DNA of 43,459 bases from Edaphobacter sp. Lineage in GTDB: Bacteria; Acidobacteriota; Terriglobia; Terriglobales; Acidobacteriaceae. The DNA lies in the NCBI GenBank assembly GCA_025462645.1, contig JAOAPB010000078.1:1-43459 (forward strand), read 5' to 3'. The position numbers and the translations under genes were made by a program. Shown piece after piece: positions 7,116 to 18,144 of the stretch (positions are counted from its first letter, which is position 1; every line of letters begins with the position of its first letter). A model generated the notes under the pieces. That model did not search any database, was not told where the DNA came from, and saw only the letters and a program-made list of their open reading frames with translations.

Positions 7116-8327
7116 CTAAGACTGTACCTGATAGCACTCGTGTGCCATCTGCATACCTTCTTCGGTTGGAATGACCCACGCCGCCACCTTTGACGTCGTC
7201 TTCGAAAGTCTTCCCTCAATGTCGATCAGTTTTTCATTGGCTTCTGCGTCTATTTCAACCCCAAAAGAACGCAATCCCTCGCAAACATATTCGCGTACAA
7301 ATTTCGCATTTTCACCTATACCGCCGCCGAAAATGATCGCCTCGGCGGAGCCTAGAGCAGCAAGGTAGGCGCCAATAGCCTTTCGAACCCGATAGGCAAA
7401 CATGTCCATCGCTAACTTGACCTGTGAATTCGAATCATAATGCCTCATTAGAATACGGGTGTCGAGCGATTCTCTTGACACACCCAGGAGCCCCGACTTC
7501 TTATTCAACAGGGTCATCACGTCATCCATGTTCATGTGTTCTTCCCGCATCAATAGAGGGATCAGGGATGGGTCAACATCTCCGGAACGGGTCCCCATCA
7601 TCAGTCCTTCAAGTGGCGTCAGTCCCATTGTGTTGTCGACCGACCTTCCTTGCTGCACCGCCGTCACCGAGCAGCCGCTCTCAAGATGCATCGATACCAC
7701 ATTGCATTCGGCTGGCGCCTTCTCCGCCAGGTGGGCATAGCGTTCGAGCAGGTAGCGATGCGAAATGCCGTGAAACCCATAGCGCCTGATCTTATGTTTA
7801 TCCGCAATATCCAGAGGAATGGCATACCTTGAGGCATAATCCGGGATCGTGAGGTGAAAGGCCGTGTCGAAGACTCCGTAGATCGGAAGGTTCGCCATCC
7901 TTCGCCGTAGAGGAGCGAGTACTTCTACCGAGCTCTTGTTATGTAACGGAGCGAGTTTCTCGAACTCTATAATTTTCTTCTCTACACTTGAGTCGATGAC
8001 TCTTGGTGAATCAAACTCGTCGCCGCCATGAACAACTCGGACTGCAACGCAATTAATTTCGTCGAGGTCGGGAAAATGACCGCCGGAATTCTTCTCATAC
8101 CAACCCAGAAAACTTTCCGTGGCGTTGGCGTAGTCTCGGGCTTCAATCGGTTCGCTATGAACAGATCGCTTGCCCTCGAATCGAGATAATGTTGGATCTT
8201 TCCCGATGCCCTCGACGCTCACGCTGATCAACTTCGTGGCTTCAAACGCATAGCGTTGCTCAGGCCTGCAGTTGATAAACTCAGCCTTTAGAGAATTTCC
8301 GCCGGGATTGAGCACAAGAATATTCAT
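7116..8327 (-). CDS. ackA: Acetate kinase
   Basis: The 403-residue protein is an acetokinase (ASKHA fold), which converts acetyl phosphate and ADP to acetate and ATP, or the reverse. Family motifs are in order: N-terminal phosphate-binding NPGGNSLK, VRVVHGG, FDTAFHLTIPDYA, YGFHGISHRYL, MGLTPLEGLMMGTRSGDVDP with the catalytic Arg, FGGGIGEN and PTEEGMQMA near the end. Some positions differ from the usual forms: NPGGNSLK for NAGSSSLK and HLESG for HLGNG, so propionate or another short acid could be the substrate. The frame extends to a TTG at 8339, but the ATG at 8327 (MNILVLNPGG) matches family N-termini better. No phosphotransacetylase gene is nearby. It is divergent from the membrane protein at 8457. 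Confidence 0.9.
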   Translation of the reverse strand: MNILVLNPGGNSLKAEFINCRPEQRYAFEATKLISVSVEGIGKDPTLSRFEGKRSVHSEPIEARDYANATESFLGWYEKNSGGHFPDLDEINCVAVRVVHGGDEFDSPRVIDSSVEKKIIEFEKLAPLHNKSSVEVLAPLRRRMANLPIYGVFDTAFHLTIPDYASRYAIPLDIADKHKIRRYGFHGISHRYLLERYAHLAEKAPAECNVVSMHLESGCSVTAVQQGRSVDNTMGLTPLEGLMMGTRSGDVDPSLIPLLMREEHMNMDDVMTLLNKKSGLLGVSRESLDTRILMRHYDSNSQVKLAMDMFAYRVRKAIGAYLAALGSAEAIIFGGGIGENAKFVREYVCEGLRSFGVEIDAEANEKLIDIEGRLSKTTSKVAAWVIPTEEGMQMAHECYQVQS

Positions 8328-8456
8328 CACATCGGTCAAATGGTCCGCGCCGACCGGATATCATATCGCTAAATAGACGTGATCGAGCGACGATAGGTTC
8401 GCTGGTTGCCTCACTCCTTCGTCTCAAATTCATTGCATCCGTCAAGTTGGCATTGC

Positions 8457-9122
8457 ATGATGGAAACACCCATGACGAATGCCCCCAACCGCTTAGAGCC
8501 ACGCTGGCCTGCAATGCTCGCTCTGCTTGCTGTGGGCGGATTACGCCTGGCCCTTCCAGAATCCCTATCGGTTGGCCCTGGCTGGCTCCTCATCACTCTC
8601 GTAGCAGTGCTGATCATCCCAACAGTGTGGGCACGGCAACGCGGATTGGACAATCTCAATAAGGTCCTAGGATACGTGTTGACTTCAATCGTGACGCTCG
8701 ACATGATCTGGTCACTATACCTGCTCATAGCTGCGCTACCCTTGCATAAAGAATCGCCTCAAGATCTTTTGCTCTCTGCCACTGCCCTGTGGATCACGAA
8801 TATCCTCGTCTTCGCGTCATGGTATTGGCGGCTTGACGCGGGCGGCCCCCGCGCCCGTGAGTTGCGCGGCGTCCATACCGACGGAGCCTTCCTGTTTCCG
8901 CAAATGACGCTCGATCAACAAGCCAAGCGCGACATGGGTGAACAATGCTGGAGTCCGGGCTTCGTCGATTACCTGTTTCTGGCTTTCAATACCAGTACGG
9001 CCTTCTCGCCGACTGACTGTCCAGTTCTTTCGCGATGGGCGAAGCTCATGATGATGGTTCAGGCGCTGATTTCATTCGCGACCGTAGCCCTGCTGGCGGC
9101 CCGGGCCGTAAATATTCTTTAG
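8457..9122 (+). CDS. Integral membrane protein of unknown function, ion-channel-like C-terminus
   Basis: The frame gives about 221 residues from the ATG at 8457; ATGs at 8460 and 8472 are equally possible, and the longer frame begins with a TTG that I reject. About six hydrophobic segments are visible. The C-terminal stretch FVDYLFLAFNTSTAFSPTD followed by VLSRWAKLMMMVQAL and ending VALLAARAVNIL resembles the pore-helix and second-helix arrangement of small two-helix ion channels, and similar proteins are common as uncharacterised membrane proteins in soil bacteria. No function can be assigned. It lies 240 bp before nuoA on the same strand but is probably a separate unit. Confidence 0.65.
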   Translation: MMETPMTNAPNRLEPRWPAMLALLAVGGLRLALPESLSVGPGWLLITLVAVLIIPTVWARQRGLDNLNKVLGYVLTSIVTLDMIWSLYLLIAALPLHKESPQDLLLSATALWITNILVFASWYWRLDAGGPRARELRGVHTDGAFLFPQMTLDQQAKRDMGEQCWSPGFVDYLFLAFNTSTAFSPTDCPVLSRWAKLMMMVQALISFATVALLAARAVNIL

Positions 9123-9365
9123 GACCTGCTGTGTCGGATGTGTCGGAGCAGCAATCCAAAGCTACCAGCTTACGCGATGCCCAAAATGGCCAGCTAGGAG
9201 GGCCAGGGCATGCCGCCCGACTTCGCCGGTTCCTTCGTGGAGACGGAGGACGCGTTCAAAGAGGGCATCTGTCTGACCGCACGTGTCCTCCAGTTGCTAA
9301 TCCTGTTGGGCTGATGTAGCATTTTTTGCGACATAAAGCGGACACGTTGCATCGAGGCTAGGATC

Positions 9366-9740
9366 ATGGATCTTTGGCCGCTGGTAGTTTACCTCATCAT
9401 CGTCGGCATGCTCGTAGTCGCTATGCTGAGTTTGTCTTTTGTCCTTGGGCAACGGCATCGAGACCGGGCTACGGGTTTTCCCTACGAATCTGGGATTCTG
9501 TCAGAGGGGTCCGCGCGAGTGCGGTTGTCGGCCAAGTTCTATCAGGTCGCGATTTTCTTTGTGATCTTCGATTTGGAAGCGGTGTTCCTGTTTGCCTGGG
9601 CAATCGCGGTACGTGAAACGGGATGGGCCGGCTATGCAGAGGTGCTGATATTCATCATGGTGTTGCTCGCGACGCTCGCCTATCTGTGGCGCGTCGGCGC
9701 TCTCGACTGGAGACAGAGAAACACCCGGGCGGTACGTTAG
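9366..9740 (+). CDS. nuoA: NADH-quinone oxidoreductase subunit A
   Basis: This 124-residue membrane subunit has three helices and the family motifs YESGI and [22 protein letters not shown] region (residues about 58-79; key Asp-Leu-Glu inside the second helix). In complex I it forms part of the junction between the membrane arm and the quinone site, together with NuoH, J and K. GAGG lies about 8 nt before the ATG. It is the first gene of the thirteen-gene nuo operon; the 243-bp spacer upstream presumably holds the operon promoter, which I could not define. Confidence 0.95.
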   Translation: MDLWPLVVYLIIVGMLVVAMLSLSFVLGQRHRDRATGFPYESGILSEGSARVRLSAKFYQVAIFFVIFDLEAVFLFAWAIAVRETGWAGYAEVLIFIMVLLATLAYLWRVGALDWRQRNTRAVR

Positions 9741-9763
9741 AAGTTGGAGACGGGCGGTGTGTC

Positions 9764-10402
9764 ATGCACTGGTCAATGAGTAAGCCTGGTGCGTTGCAGC
9801 AGGCTGAAAAAACTAACGAACATCTTGAGGAGACGGTCCGCCGTACGCTGGTTTTGTCCCGCGTAGATGACCTCGTGGCATGGAGCCGTAAGAACTCTGT
9901 CTGGCCATTCAACTTCGGCCTCTCCTGCTGCTTTGTAGAGATGGCCACGAGCATTACGAGCAAATACGATATCTCCAGGTTTGGCGCTGAAGTGATACGT
10001 GGTACGCCGCGCGAGGCAGACCTCATGGTTATCGCGGGTACGGTCTTTATCAAAATGGCGCCAGTCATTCAACGCCTCTATGAACAGATGATGGAGCCAC
10101 GTTGGGTAATTTCCATGGGCTCCTGTGCAAATTCGGGAGGCATGTACGACATCTACAGTGTTGTGCAGGGCGTAGATAAATTTCTTCCCGTAGACGTGTA
10201 TGTCCCCGGATGTCCACCTCGACCGGACGCGTTTCTCGAAGGTGTCTTGTTATTGCGAGACGCGATAGGAAAAGAGAAACGCCCTCTGAGTTGGGTCATT
10301 GGGCCGCAAGGAGTCGAACGGCCTGATATGCCTTCCAATCGTGATGAGAAATGGGCACAGAGGCAATTGCTGACTGTGCTCCGAACTCCCGATAGCGTTT
10401 AG
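9764..10402 (+). CDS. nuoB: NADH-quinone oxidoreductase subunit B
   Basis: This peripheral subunit carries the N2 [4Fe-4S] cluster that passes electrons to quinone. The ligand motifs are all present: tandem cysteines in [11 protein letters not shown], then [12 protein letters not shown] and [14 protein letters not shown]. The frame is open back into nuoA, but the ATG at 9764 (MHWSMSKPG) gives 212 residues, close to the 220 of the E. coli protein. GGAG is 14 nt upstream and the ATG at 9776 is an alternative. The C-terminal extension beyond the cluster domain (to TPDSV) is also like the E. coli form. Confidence 0.95.
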   Translation: MHWSMSKPGALQQAEKTNEHLEETVRRTLVLSRVDDLVAWSRKNSVWPFNFGLSCCFVEMATSITSKYDISRFGAEVIRGTPREADLMVIAGTVFIKMAPVIQRLYEQMMEPRWVISMGSCANSGGMYDIYSVVQGVDKFLPVDVYVPGCPPRPDAFLEGVLLLRDAIGKEKRPLSWVIGPQGVERPDMPSNRDEKWAQRQLLTVLRTPDSV

Positions 10403-10418
10403 TGGTGCTGGTGCTCCT

Positions 10419-12164
10419 ATGATGAGCGGTCTTGTCGTAGATCAGGAACTACAAAGCGAACTGGGCGTCGCGGCTGCACCCCAGGCAGTCCGCGACGAGA
10501 TTTCGACGTTCTGGTTGCCAAAGAACGACCTCCATCAAGCCATTCGCACACTTCGCTCAAACATTCCAGCTCCTTACAAAATGTTGTATGACCTGACGGC
10601 GATTGACGAACGCAGTCGGACACACCGTGAAGGTCAACCTCAGAGTGACTTTACCGTCGTCTACCATCTCTACTCTTTTGAACGGAACGAGTATCTCCGG
10701 CTGAAGGTAGCGCTGAACCAGGATCAGCTCTCCCTTCCCACCATTACCGACATCTATCCCGCGGCGAACTGGTACGAGCGCGAGGTGTGGGATATGTTTG
10801 GTATCGTCTTCGAGCAACACCCGCATCTGACGCGACTTCTCATGCCGCGATCATGGTTGGGGCATCCGTTGCGCAAGGAACATCCGGCACGTGCGACGGA
10901 GATGGGACCCTTTCATCTGCCAGACGACAAGCAGGATGCTGAGCAGGAGGCGTTGCGGTTCCGTCCGGAAGAATGGGGCATGAAGCGGGAACGCGAGGGC
11001 TCCGACTTTCTCTTCCTGAATGTGGGTCCACAGCATCCTGGCACCCACGGCGTTCTGCGCATCATCCTCCAACTGGATGGTGAAGAGATTCTGGATGCGA
11101 TACCCGAGATAGGTTTTCATCACCGCGGCGCTGAAAAGATGGGCGAGCGCCAGACGTGGCACACCTATATTCCGTACACCGATCGCGTGGACTACCTCGG
11201 CGGCGTGATGAACAATCTCGCGTACCTGACGGCTGTTGAAAAGCTGGCAGGTATCACCGTTCCCCCGCGCGGACAGATGGTTCGCGTCATGATGTCGGAG
11301 CTCTTCCGCATTATCAGCCATCTTGTCTGGTATGGCACGTTCGCACAGGATCTTGGACAGATGTCGCCCGTGTTCTATATGTTCAACGACCGTGAACGAG
11401 CGTTCGGCATAGTTGAAGCAATCTGCGGAGCGCGCATGCACCCGAACTGGTTCCGCATCGGCGGTGTGGCCCAGGATCTGCCAAACGGATGGGATCGCCT
11501 GTTCCGTGATTTTTTGCAATACCTGCCGGCCCGGCTCGACGAGTACGACCGCACCGTCATGCGTAATCACCTCTTCAAAGGTCGCACGAAGGGGATTGGA
11601 TGCTGCACAGTAGACGAAGCAATCGACTGGGGAATGACAGGTCCAAATCTGCGCGCCTGCGGACTCGAGTGGGATTTCCGCAGGAAGCAACCCTATGCCT
11701 GCTACGACCAGCTCGAGTTCGACATACCTGTTGGCCGTTCAGGCGACTGCTATGATCGCGCAATAGTCCATGTGGAGGAGATGCGTCAGAGTCTCCGGAT
11801 TATCCAGCAATGTGTCGACCATATGCCGGGCGGCGCCTGCAATGCGGAGCATCCGCTTACAACGCCGCCCCCAAAGGCGCACACCATGCATGACATCGAA
11901 ACGCTCATCCACCATTTCCTCGGTGTGAGCTGGGGTCCAGTGATCCCGGCCGGAGAAGTTCTTGCGCCGATCGAAGGGACGAAAGGTAATAACGGATACT
12001 ACCTGATCAGCGATGGAGGCAATGGTTCGTACAGGACGCGTATTCGCACCCCATCGTTTGCGCACATGCAGATGCTGCCGGTGTTGTGCCGGGGACTGAT
12101 GATTCCGGACCTACTGGCTATTTTGGGAAGTCTGGACTATGTACTTGCCGACATCGATCGGTGA
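10419..12164 (+). CDS. nuoCD: NADH-quinone oxidoreductase fused subunits C and D
   Basis: This is a single 581-residue chain. The N-terminal ~185 residues are the 30-kDa NuoC domain ([25 protein letters not shown]) and the rest is the 49-kDa NuoD domain ([29 protein letters not shown], a C-terminal [13 protein letters not shown] and DIDR end). NuoD forms the quinone cavity with NuoB. The fusion is characteristic of the E. coli type; most acidobacterial and other bacterial operons have separate nuoC and nuoD. The length is close to the ~596 residues of the E. coli protein, and no stop or frameshift interrupts the linker at about 185-200. It starts 16 nt after nuoB with only a weak ribosome-binding site. 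Confidence 0.96.
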   Translation: MMSGLVVDQELQSELGVAAAPQAVRDEISTFWLPKNDLHQAIRTLRSNIPAPYKMLYDLTAIDERSRTHREGQPQSDFTVVYHLYSFERNEYLRLKVALNQDQLSLPTITDIYPAANWYEREVWDMFGIVFEQHPHLTRLLMPRSWLGHPLRKEHPARATEMGPFHLPDDKQDAEQEALRFRPEEWGMKREREGSDFLFLNVGPQHPGTHGVLRIILQLDGEEILDAIPEIGFHHRGAEKMGERQTWHTYIPYTDRVDYLGGVMNNLAYLTAVEKLAGITVPPRGQMVRVMMSELFRIISHLVWYGTFAQDLGQMSPVFYMFNDRERAFGIVEAICGARMHPNWFRIGGVAQDLPNGWDRLFRDFLQYLPARLDEYDRTVMRNHLFKGRTKGIGCCTVDEAIDWGMTGPNLRACGLEWDFRRKQPYACYDQLEFDIPVGRSGDCYDRAIVHVEEMRQSLRIIQQCVDHMPGGACNAEHPLTTPPPKAHTMHDIETLIHHFLGVSWGPVIPAGEVLAPIEGTKGNNGYYLISDGGNGSYRTRIRTPSFAHMQMLPVLCRGLMIPDLLAILGSLDYVLADIDR

Positions 12165-12189
12165 CAAACGAAGGAGGAAAGGTGAAGCC

Positions 12190-12654
12190 ATGCTGACTAT
12201 GGAGGAACGACAGGAGATCGAGGCGAAGCTTGCTCACTACCCGAACAAGCAGGCCATCTGTATCGAAGCGATGCTGGTCGTTCAACGACACCATGGATGG
12301 GTATCGGATGAGAGTCTACGCGACCTCTCGGCACTGCTCGGCCTTTCCGTTGCAGATATCGACGGTGTAGCGACCTTTTACAACCTGATCCGTCGGCAGC
12401 CTGTTGGCCGACATGTGGCCCTTATTTGCGACAGCGTGTCCTGCTGGATTATGGGCTGCGAACGGATTCGGGATCACCTTTGCGGCAGTCTGGACACACA
12501 ACTCGGTGGAACAACGGCCGACGGGCGCTTCACCTTGTTGCCCATCGTCTGTCTGGGAGCGTGTGATCACGCCCCCGCCATGATGATCGACGGCAAGTTA
12601 TATGAGGATCTCGACAAACGGCAGATTGAGGAAATATTGGCGCACTACGACTAG
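12190..12654 (+). CDS. nuoE: NADH-quinone oxidoreductase subunit E
   Basis: This 154-residue 24-kDa-type subunit has a helical N-terminus and a thioredoxin-like domain holding the N1a [2Fe-2S] cluster. The ligands are CDSVSC (C-x4-C) and CLGAC (C-x3-C). It sits in the NADH-dehydrogenase module with NuoF and NuoG. The frame is open back into nuoCD, but the ATG at 12190 fits family length and follows AAGGAGG by a longer than usual gap of ~13 nt; an in-frame start closer to that site is not available. Confidence 0.94.
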   Translation: MLTMEERQEIEAKLAHYPNKQAICIEAMLVVQRHHGWVSDESLRDLSALLGLSVADIDGVATFYNLIRRQPVGRHVALICDSVSCWIMGCERIRDHLCGSLDTQLGGTTADGRFTLLPIVCLGACDHAPAMMIDGKLYEDLDKRQIEEILAHYD

Positions 12655-12662
12655 GCCTTCTT

Positions 12663-13934
12663 ATGGAAAAACCTCTCACTGGCAATTTTCGGTCTGACAA
12701 AGAGGCGGTCAGTCTCGCGGAATACGAGCGCGCGGGAGGATATCAGGGTCTCCGCAAGGCGCTTCTCATGGCGCCCGCGGAGGTCACCGAACTGGTGAAG
12801 AGATCGAACCTCCGTGGGCGAGGCGGTGCTGGATTTCCCACCGCCATGAAGTGGAGTTTCGTGCCCACTGGAAAAGAATCGCCACATCCGAAGTACATCG
12901 TTGCGAATGCCGACGAGATGGAGCCGGGCACGTTCAAAGATAGGGCCCTGATGGAGCGCGATCCACACCAGTTGATCGAAGGCATGATCGTCTCTGCGTA
13001 CGCGATCGAGGCAGACATCGGCTACATCTTTCTGCGAGGTGAGTACGAGCGTTCCGGCGATTGTCTCTCCCGAGCAATTGCCGAAGCAGAAGAAAGCAAC
13101 TATCTCGGTCACAATATTCTAGGGTCGGGCTACAGCCTTGAAATTCACCTTCACTTCAGCGCTGGTCGTTATATATGCGGCGAAGAAACTGCTCTGCTGA
13201 ATGCGCTCGAAGGAAAACGAGCACATCCGAGGACGAAGCCTCCCTTCCCCCAGGTCTCCGGGCTCTGGGGGAAACCGACGATCGTTCAGAACGTGGAGAC
13301 GCTCTGCAATGTGCATCACATCGTCGACAAGGGACCTGATTGGTTCCGTGGTCTGAGCTTGACCGAGGACGGAGGCACGAAGCTGTATGGCGTCAGCGGA
13401 AAAGTCAAGAAGCCGGGACTCTGGGAGCTTCCGATGGGCACGCCGCTGCGTGAGATCCTCGAGGACCATGCGGGAGGAATGCGCGATGGCTTGCGTTTTC
13501 GCGGGCTGCTACCCGGCGGAGCGTCGACTGATTTCCTGGTCGAGGAGCATCTGGACACGCCGATGGACTACGGAAACGTGCAGAAAGCGGGAAGCCGGCT
13601 AGGCACGGGAACCATGGTAGTGCTCGACGACCAGACGTGTCCTGTCGGCATGGTCTGGAATCTCGAACACTTCTTTGCCCAGGAATCGTGCGGCTGGTGT
13701 ACACCGTGCTGGAGCGGATTAGCGTGGACGGAGAAGATCCTGTTGGCAATGGAGCGGGGCAGAGGGACCACTCGCGATCTCGATACGCTCATGTTTCAGA
13801 CGAAGTTTCTTGCTCCGGGCAACACCTTCTGTGCCTTTGCTCCCGGGGCAGTAGAGCCGCTGCAGAGTGCGTTGAAATATTTCGCTGAAGATTTTCGTCG
13901 ACACATTGACGAACAACGATGTCCCTGGAGATGA
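12663..13934 (+). CDS. nuoF: NADH-quinone oxidoreductase subunit F
   Basis: This 423-residue subunit oxidises NADH through FMN and carries the N3 [4Fe-4S] cluster. Visible motifs are the NADH-binding GRGGAGFPTAMKW, the FMN-binding ANADEMEPGTFKDR and YICGEETALLNALEGKR, and the cluster ligands ESCGWCTPC with a fourth Cys in NTFCAFAPGA. The usual Leu-Ala-Asp near the last Cys reads Phe-Ala-Pro here. It starts 8 nt after nuoE and its stop overlaps the start of nuoG. Confidence 0.95.
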   Translation: MEKPLTGNFRSDKEAVSLAEYERAGGYQGLRKALLMAPAEVTELVKRSNLRGRGGAGFPTAMKWSFVPTGKESPHPKYIVANADEMEPGTFKDRALMERDPHQLIEGMIVSAYAIEADIGYIFLRGEYERSGDCLSRAIAEAEESNYLGHNILGSGYSLEIHLHFSAGRYICGEETALLNALEGKRAHPRTKPPFPQVSGLWGKPTIVQNVETLCNVHHIVDKGPDWFRGLSLTEDGGTKLYGVSGKVKKPGLWELPMGTPLREILEDHAGGMRDGLRFRGLLPGGASTDFLVEEHLDTPMDYGNVQKAGSRLGTGTMVVLDDQTCPVGMVWNLEHFFAQESCGWCTPCWSGLAWTEKILLAMERGRGTTRDLDTLMFQTKFLAPGNTFCAFAPGAVEPLQSALKYFAEDFRRHIDEQRCPWR

Positions 13935-16660
13935 CCTTGGTGACCATTTACATTGATAACGAACCCAGACAGGCGAATCCCAGACAAAACCTGCTCCATG
14001 CCTGTCTTTCACTGGGCTACGATCTACCCTACTTCTGCTGGCATCCGGCCCTAGGCTCGGTGGGCGCCTGCCGACAGTGCGCCGTCAAGCAATTCCGCAA
14101 CGAACAGGACACGGTCGGCAAGCTCGTCATGTCCTGTATGACACCGGCCGCGGACGGTACACGCATCTCCATCGGCGATGCTGAGGCCTCAGCATTTCGC
14201 GCGGCAGTGATTCAGGGCTTGATGCAGAACCACCCGCATGATTGCCCGGTCTGCGATGAAGGCGGCGAGTGCCATCTCCAGGACATGACCGTGATGACCG
14301 GTCACCGGTCGCGCATTTACAGCTTTGGCAAACGAACGTTTCACAATCAGTATCTTGGCCCGCTAGTGAATCATGAGATGAACCGCTGCATTCAGTGCCA
14401 GCGATGCGTGCGCTTTTATCGCGAATACGCGGGCGGGAATGACCTGAACGCATTTCATCTGCGCGACACCATCTATTACGGGCGCCACGAAGATGGAGTT
14501 CTGGAAAACGAGTTCAGTGGCAATCTGGTTGAGGTCTGCCCGACCGGGGTATTTACGGATGCGACTCTCAAGCGTCACTACACGCGCAAGTGGGACCTCC
14601 AGATGGCGCCTTCCATCTGCGTACACTGCGGGTTGGGATGTAATACCACCGTTGGCGAGCGGTATGGCACGCTGCGCCGTGTCATTAATCGCTATAACCA
14701 CGAGGTGAACGGCTATTTCCTTTGCGACCGCGGCCGATTCGGCTACGAGTTTGTAGAAGGCAATCTGCGGCTTCGGAGCCCGTTGCTGGAAGGAAAAGCC
14801 GCATTAAAAAGCGAGGCCCTCGAACGATTCGGCGCCATCTTGCGCGAGGGCAATGTACTCGGTATTGGGTCGCCGCGGGCTTCCATCGAAGATAACTTTG
14901 CGCTACGTGCGCTTGTCGGCCCCGATCGCTTCTTCGCCGGGATCTCCGACCAGGAATTGCAGCTCCTGTCCGCTATGCTTCGCATCTTGCGCGAAGGTCC
15001 CGCGCGGTCGCCTTCACTCAATGAGGTCGAGCACTCAGATGCTGTGTTCATTCTCGGCGAAGACGTGACGAATGTCGCGCCTATCATGGCCTTGCGACTA
15101 CGTCAGGCCGTGCGTCAAGCGCCCATGGAGATCGCCGCAAAACTGCACATACCGGAGTGGCTCGATCATTCGGTGCGCGAGGCCGTGCAGGACGCCAAGG
15201 GCCCGTTGTTCATCGCTTCTACTTACGCAACAAAGCTCGACGACATCGCGGCGGCTACCTATCGCGCCGCGCCAGACGACCTCGCGCGACTTGGCTTTGC
15301 AGTCGCTCATGCGATCGATCCCAGTGCGCCCGAGGTGACGGGACTTCTGCCGGAGCTGGAAACAATGGTTGCGGACATAGCGTCAGCGCTGCTTGGCGCT
15401 CGCCATCCGCTCGTTGTCTCCGGTGCCAGTTGCCGCAGCCAGAGTGTCATAGATGCGGCGGCGCAGGTCGCGTGGGCACTGTGCAAGGTGGGCCGACCCG
15501 CCGCTCTGAGCTTCACCACCCCGGAGTGCAACAGCTTTGGTCTCTCGTTGATGGAGCCGCGCCCGCTCTCTGAAGCATTTCGCGTGATCGAAAGCGAACC
15601 AGCGACCACGGTGATTGTCGTTGAGAACGACCTGTTCCGTCGTGCCCCCGCAAGCGCGGTAGCAGCCTCGCTGCGCGGCGCTCGCCACTTGGTTGTGCTC
15701 GATCATCTTCGTAACGCGACCACGGAGGCAGCCGAGCTTGTGCTGCCTGCAGGCACCTTTGCCGAAGCCGATGGAACGCTCGTAAACAACGAAGGCCGCG
15801 CACAACGATTCTTTCAGGTCTTTGATCCCGACAGCGACGTGCAGGCAAGCTGGCGATGGCTATGCGAAGGTTCCATGGCGGGTGGTTTGGGTACCGGGGC
15901 GCAATGGCAGAGCCTCGACGATTTAACCACAGCAATGGCGAAAGAGATGGCCGTATTTGCTTCGGTTCCGCAAGTTGCGCCAATGCGGAATGCTGTGGGC
16001 AAGATCGCCCGCGAGCCCAATCGCTACAGCGGCCGTACCTCGATGCTCGCCAACATCAGCGTCCATGAACCAAAGCCGCCAAACGATCCTGATTCCGCTC
16101 TCGCGTTCTCCATGGAGTCCGGTCCCCAATCTGCTCCATCTCCGTTGATTCCATTCTTCTGGGCACCCGGCTGGAACTCCATTCAAGCGGTCAACAAATT
16201 TCAAACCGAGGTGGGAGGCCCACTGCGCGGTGGAGATCCTGGTATCCGTTTGATCGAGCCGTCATCGCAGCCAGGCTGGCAGTATTACTCTGCGGTTCCC
16301 AGGGCGTTCAAATCGAGGCCGGGCGAATGGCTTCTCGTACCGATATTTCACATCTTCGGGTCTGAGGAACTCAGCCGTAACGCGCAGAGTATCTCGCAAC
16401 TGGTCCCGCGTGCTTATCTCGCTTTGAACCCAGCAGAGGCCGCACAACTTGGCGTGAGCACGGGCGAACAGATAAAGGTGGCTGTTGAAGATTCTCTATT
16501 CGAGCTTGAGGTGGCGTTGCGAGCAGACCTGCCTCGTGGTGTAGCTGGCTTGCCCGCCGGATTGCTGCCAGTCGTGGGCATCATGCTGCCGGCCTTCGGC
16601 AAGCTATCACCAGTTCTGGTTGAACTATCTGCCAGCGGAGCAGCCAGAGGTGCTGTATGA
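13919..16660 (+). CDS. nuoG: NADH-quinone oxidoreductase subunit G, E. coli type
   Basis: This 913-residue subunit carries several iron-sulfur clusters. The N-terminal [2Fe-2S] ligands are Cys 40, 51, 54 and 73. Then come [17 protein letters not shown] (the His-ligated N5 site), CIQCQRC with EVCPTG (N4), and CVHCGLGC with CDRGR, the extra N7 site found only in some lineages. The N-terminal 300 residues closely match the E. coli protein as I recall it, and total length is also similar (~908). The C-terminal part is a molybdopterin-oxidoreductase-like fold without an apparent cofactor site. The ATG at 13919 overlaps nuoF; the ATG at 13931 ([10 protein letters not shown]), which overlaps the nuoF stop as ATGA, is an equally good start. 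Confidence 0.95.
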   Translation: MSLEMTLVTIYIDNEPRQANPRQNLLHACLSLGYDLPYFCWHPALGSVGACRQCAVKQFRNEQDTVGKLVMSCMTPAADGTRISIGDAEASAFRAAVIQGLMQNHPHDCPVCDEGGECHLQDMTVMTGHRSRIYSFGKRTFHNQYLGPLVNHEMNRCIQCQRCVRFYREYAGGNDLNAFHLRDTIYYGRHEDGVLENEFSGNLVEVCPTGVFTDATLKRHYTRKWDLQMAPSICVHCGLGCNTTVGERYGTLRRVINRYNHEVNGYFLCDRGRFGYEFVEGNLRLRSPLLEGKAALKSEALERFGAILREGNVLGIGSPRASIEDNFALRALVGPDRFFAGISDQELQLLSAMLRILREGPARSPSLNEVEHSDAVFILGEDVTNVAPIMALRLRQAVRQAPMEIAAKLHIPEWLDHSVREAVQDAKGPLFIASTYATKLDDIAAATYRAAPDDLARLGFAVAHAIDPSAPEVTGLLPELETMVADIASALLGARHPLVVSGASCRSQSVIDAAAQVAWALCKVGRPAALSFTTPECNSFGLSLMEPRPLSEAFRVIESEPATTVIVVENDLFRRAPASAVAASLRGARHLVVLDHLRNATTEAAELVLPAGTFAEADGTLVNNEGRAQRFFQVFDPDSDVQASWRWLCEGSMAGGLGTGAQWQSLDDLTTAMAKEMAVFASVPQVAPMRNAVGKIAREPNRYSGRTSMLANISVHEPKPPNDPDSALAFSMESGPQSAPSPLIPFFWAPGWNSIQAVNKFQTEVGGPLRGGDPGIRLIEPSSQPGWQYYSAVPRAFKSRPGEWLLVPIFHIFGSEELSRNAQSISQLVPRAYLALNPAEAAQLGVSTGEQIKVAVEDSLFELEVALRADLPRGVAGLPAGLLPVVGIMLPAFGKLSPVLVELSASGAARGAV

Positions 16661-17607
16661 CGAATCTCTGGCCCTTGCTCATCATTGCTGTCGTCCTCTT
16701 CGTTGTGCTCAATCTGTCCGCCGGACTGATTTGGGTGGAGCGCCGTCTACTTGCCTTGTGGCAAGACCGATATGGCCCCAACCGTGTCGGCCCATTTGGT
16801 TTGGGTCAGATTCTAGCCGACTCCGTGAAGCTGTTTCTCAAAGAAGACTGGGTTCCTCCTTTCGCCGATAAGCCGGTCTTCATCCTTGCGCCTGCCATCA
16901 TTGTGGCTACCGCGCTCATCTCGTTCGCGGTAGTGCCATTCGCTCCAGGGTTTGTCGTCGCCGACCTGGACATTGGAGTTCTCTTTCTCCTCGCCATGTC
17001 CTCCCTGGGCGTTTATAGCGTCGTTCTGGCGGGCTGGGCTTCGAACAACAAATATTCGCTGCTCGGAGGATTCCGTGCCGCTGCGCAGATGTTGAGTTAC
17101 GAGGTCTTTATGGGATTGTCGCTGCTCGGTGTTGTCATCCTGACTGGCTCATTCCGGCTCACACATATCGTAGAGGCGCAGCGAGGATTGTGGTTCGTGG
17201 TGCCTCAATTCCTCGGCTTCGTTCTGTTCCTGATCGCGGGAGTGGCTGAGACGCGCCGCCTGCCCTTCGATCTTGCGGAGGCGGAGAGCGAATTGATCGC
17301 AGGCTTTCACTCCGAGTATTCGGGCATGAAGTTCGGCATGTTCTTTGTCGGCGAATACATCGGAGTGATCCTGATCTCGGCAACCATTACATTGCTCTTT
17401 TTTGGCGGATGGTTAGGCCCCATACTGCCCCCGCCGGTCTGGTTTGCCGTAAAGACCATGTTCTTTATCTGTCTGTTCATCTTGCTTCGCGCGGGCCTTC
17501 CAAGGCCACGATTTGATCAGCTCATGTCCTGGGGCTGGAAGGTGATGTTGCCCCTCGCATTGGTGAATCTGTTAGTGACCGGAGCTGTTGTGCTGGCCCG
17601 GATGTAA
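16657..17607 (+). CDS. nuoH: NADH-quinone oxidoreductase subunit H
   Basis: This 316-residue, eight-helix membrane subunit forms the entrance of the quinone chamber. The family loops [15 protein letters not shown] and the acidic [18 protein letters not shown] are intact. The start codon overlaps the nuoG stop as ATGA, implying coupled translation. Length fits the family (E. coli 325). Confidence 0.96.
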   Translation: MTNLWPLLIIAVVLFVVLNLSAGLIWVERRLLALWQDRYGPNRVGPFGLGQILADSVKLFLKEDWVPPFADKPVFILAPAIIVATALISFAVVPFAPGFVVADLDIGVLFLLAMSSLGVYSVVLAGWASNNKYSLLGGFRAAAQMLSYEVFMGLSLLGVVILTGSFRLTHIVEAQRGLWFVVPQFLGFVLFLIAGVAETRRLPFDLAEAESELIAGFHSEYSGMKFGMFFVGEYIGVILISATITLLFFGGWLGPILPPPVWFAVKTMFFICLFILLRAGLPRPRFDQLMSWGWKVMLPLALVNLLVTGAVVLARM

Positions 17608-17619
17608 AGGAGGTAGCTT

Positions 17620-18135
17620 GTGCTCAGTTTAGTGCGCTCTTTGTGGGAGGTATTCCTGCACACGTTTGCCCGGCGGGTGACGGTTCAGTATCCAGAAGAA
17701 AAGCCCTACCTCTCGCCTCGGTATCGGGGCCGCATCGTTCTAACCAGAGACCCCGAGGGTGGCGAACGCTGCGTCGCCTGCAACCTCTGTGCCGTGGCCT
17801 GTCCGGTAGACTGCATCTCTCTCCAGGCAACGGAAGACGAGCATGGCCGGCGATATCCGGAGTTCTTCCGCATCAATTTTTCCCGCTGCATCTTCTGCGG
17901 TTTTTGCGAAGAAGCGTGTCCTACGTATGCAATTCAGCTAACGCCGGACTTCGAGATGGGCGAGTACAAGCGAAAGAATCTCGTTTACGAAAAAGCCGAC
18001 CTGATGATTGACGGTCCGGGGAAGTATCCCGATTACAACTTCTGGCGCGTAGCCGGTGTTGCAATCGGCGGCAAGGACAAAGGACAGGCGGAGAACGAAA
18101 CTCCGCCGGTCGATATTCATAGCCTGGTGCCTTGA
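17620..18135 (+). CDS. nuoI: NADH-quinone oxidoreductase subunit I
   Basis: This 171-residue ferredoxin-like subunit holds the N6a and N6b [4Fe-4S] clusters in two motifs, [12 protein letters not shown] and [12 protein letters not shown]. The start is a GTG at 17620: AAAGGAGG, part of which overlaps the nuoH stop TAA, lies 6 nt upstream and decides the choice. It bridges the NADH module and the quinone module. Confidence 0.95.
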   Translation: MLSLVRSLWEVFLHTFARRVTVQYPEEKPYLSPRYRGRIVLTRDPEGGERCVACNLCAVACPVDCISLQATEDEHGRRYPEFFRINFSRCIFCGFCEEACPTYAIQLTPDFEMGEYKRKNLVYEKADLMIDGPGKYPDYNFWRVAGVAIGGKDKGQAENETPPVDIHSLVP

Positions 18136-18144
18136 GGGTACGCC

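Noticed and set aside
10851..11690. 279-codon open frame antisense to nuoCD
   Set aside because: It lies opposite strongly conserved NuoC/NuoD coding sequence and shows no domain of its own.
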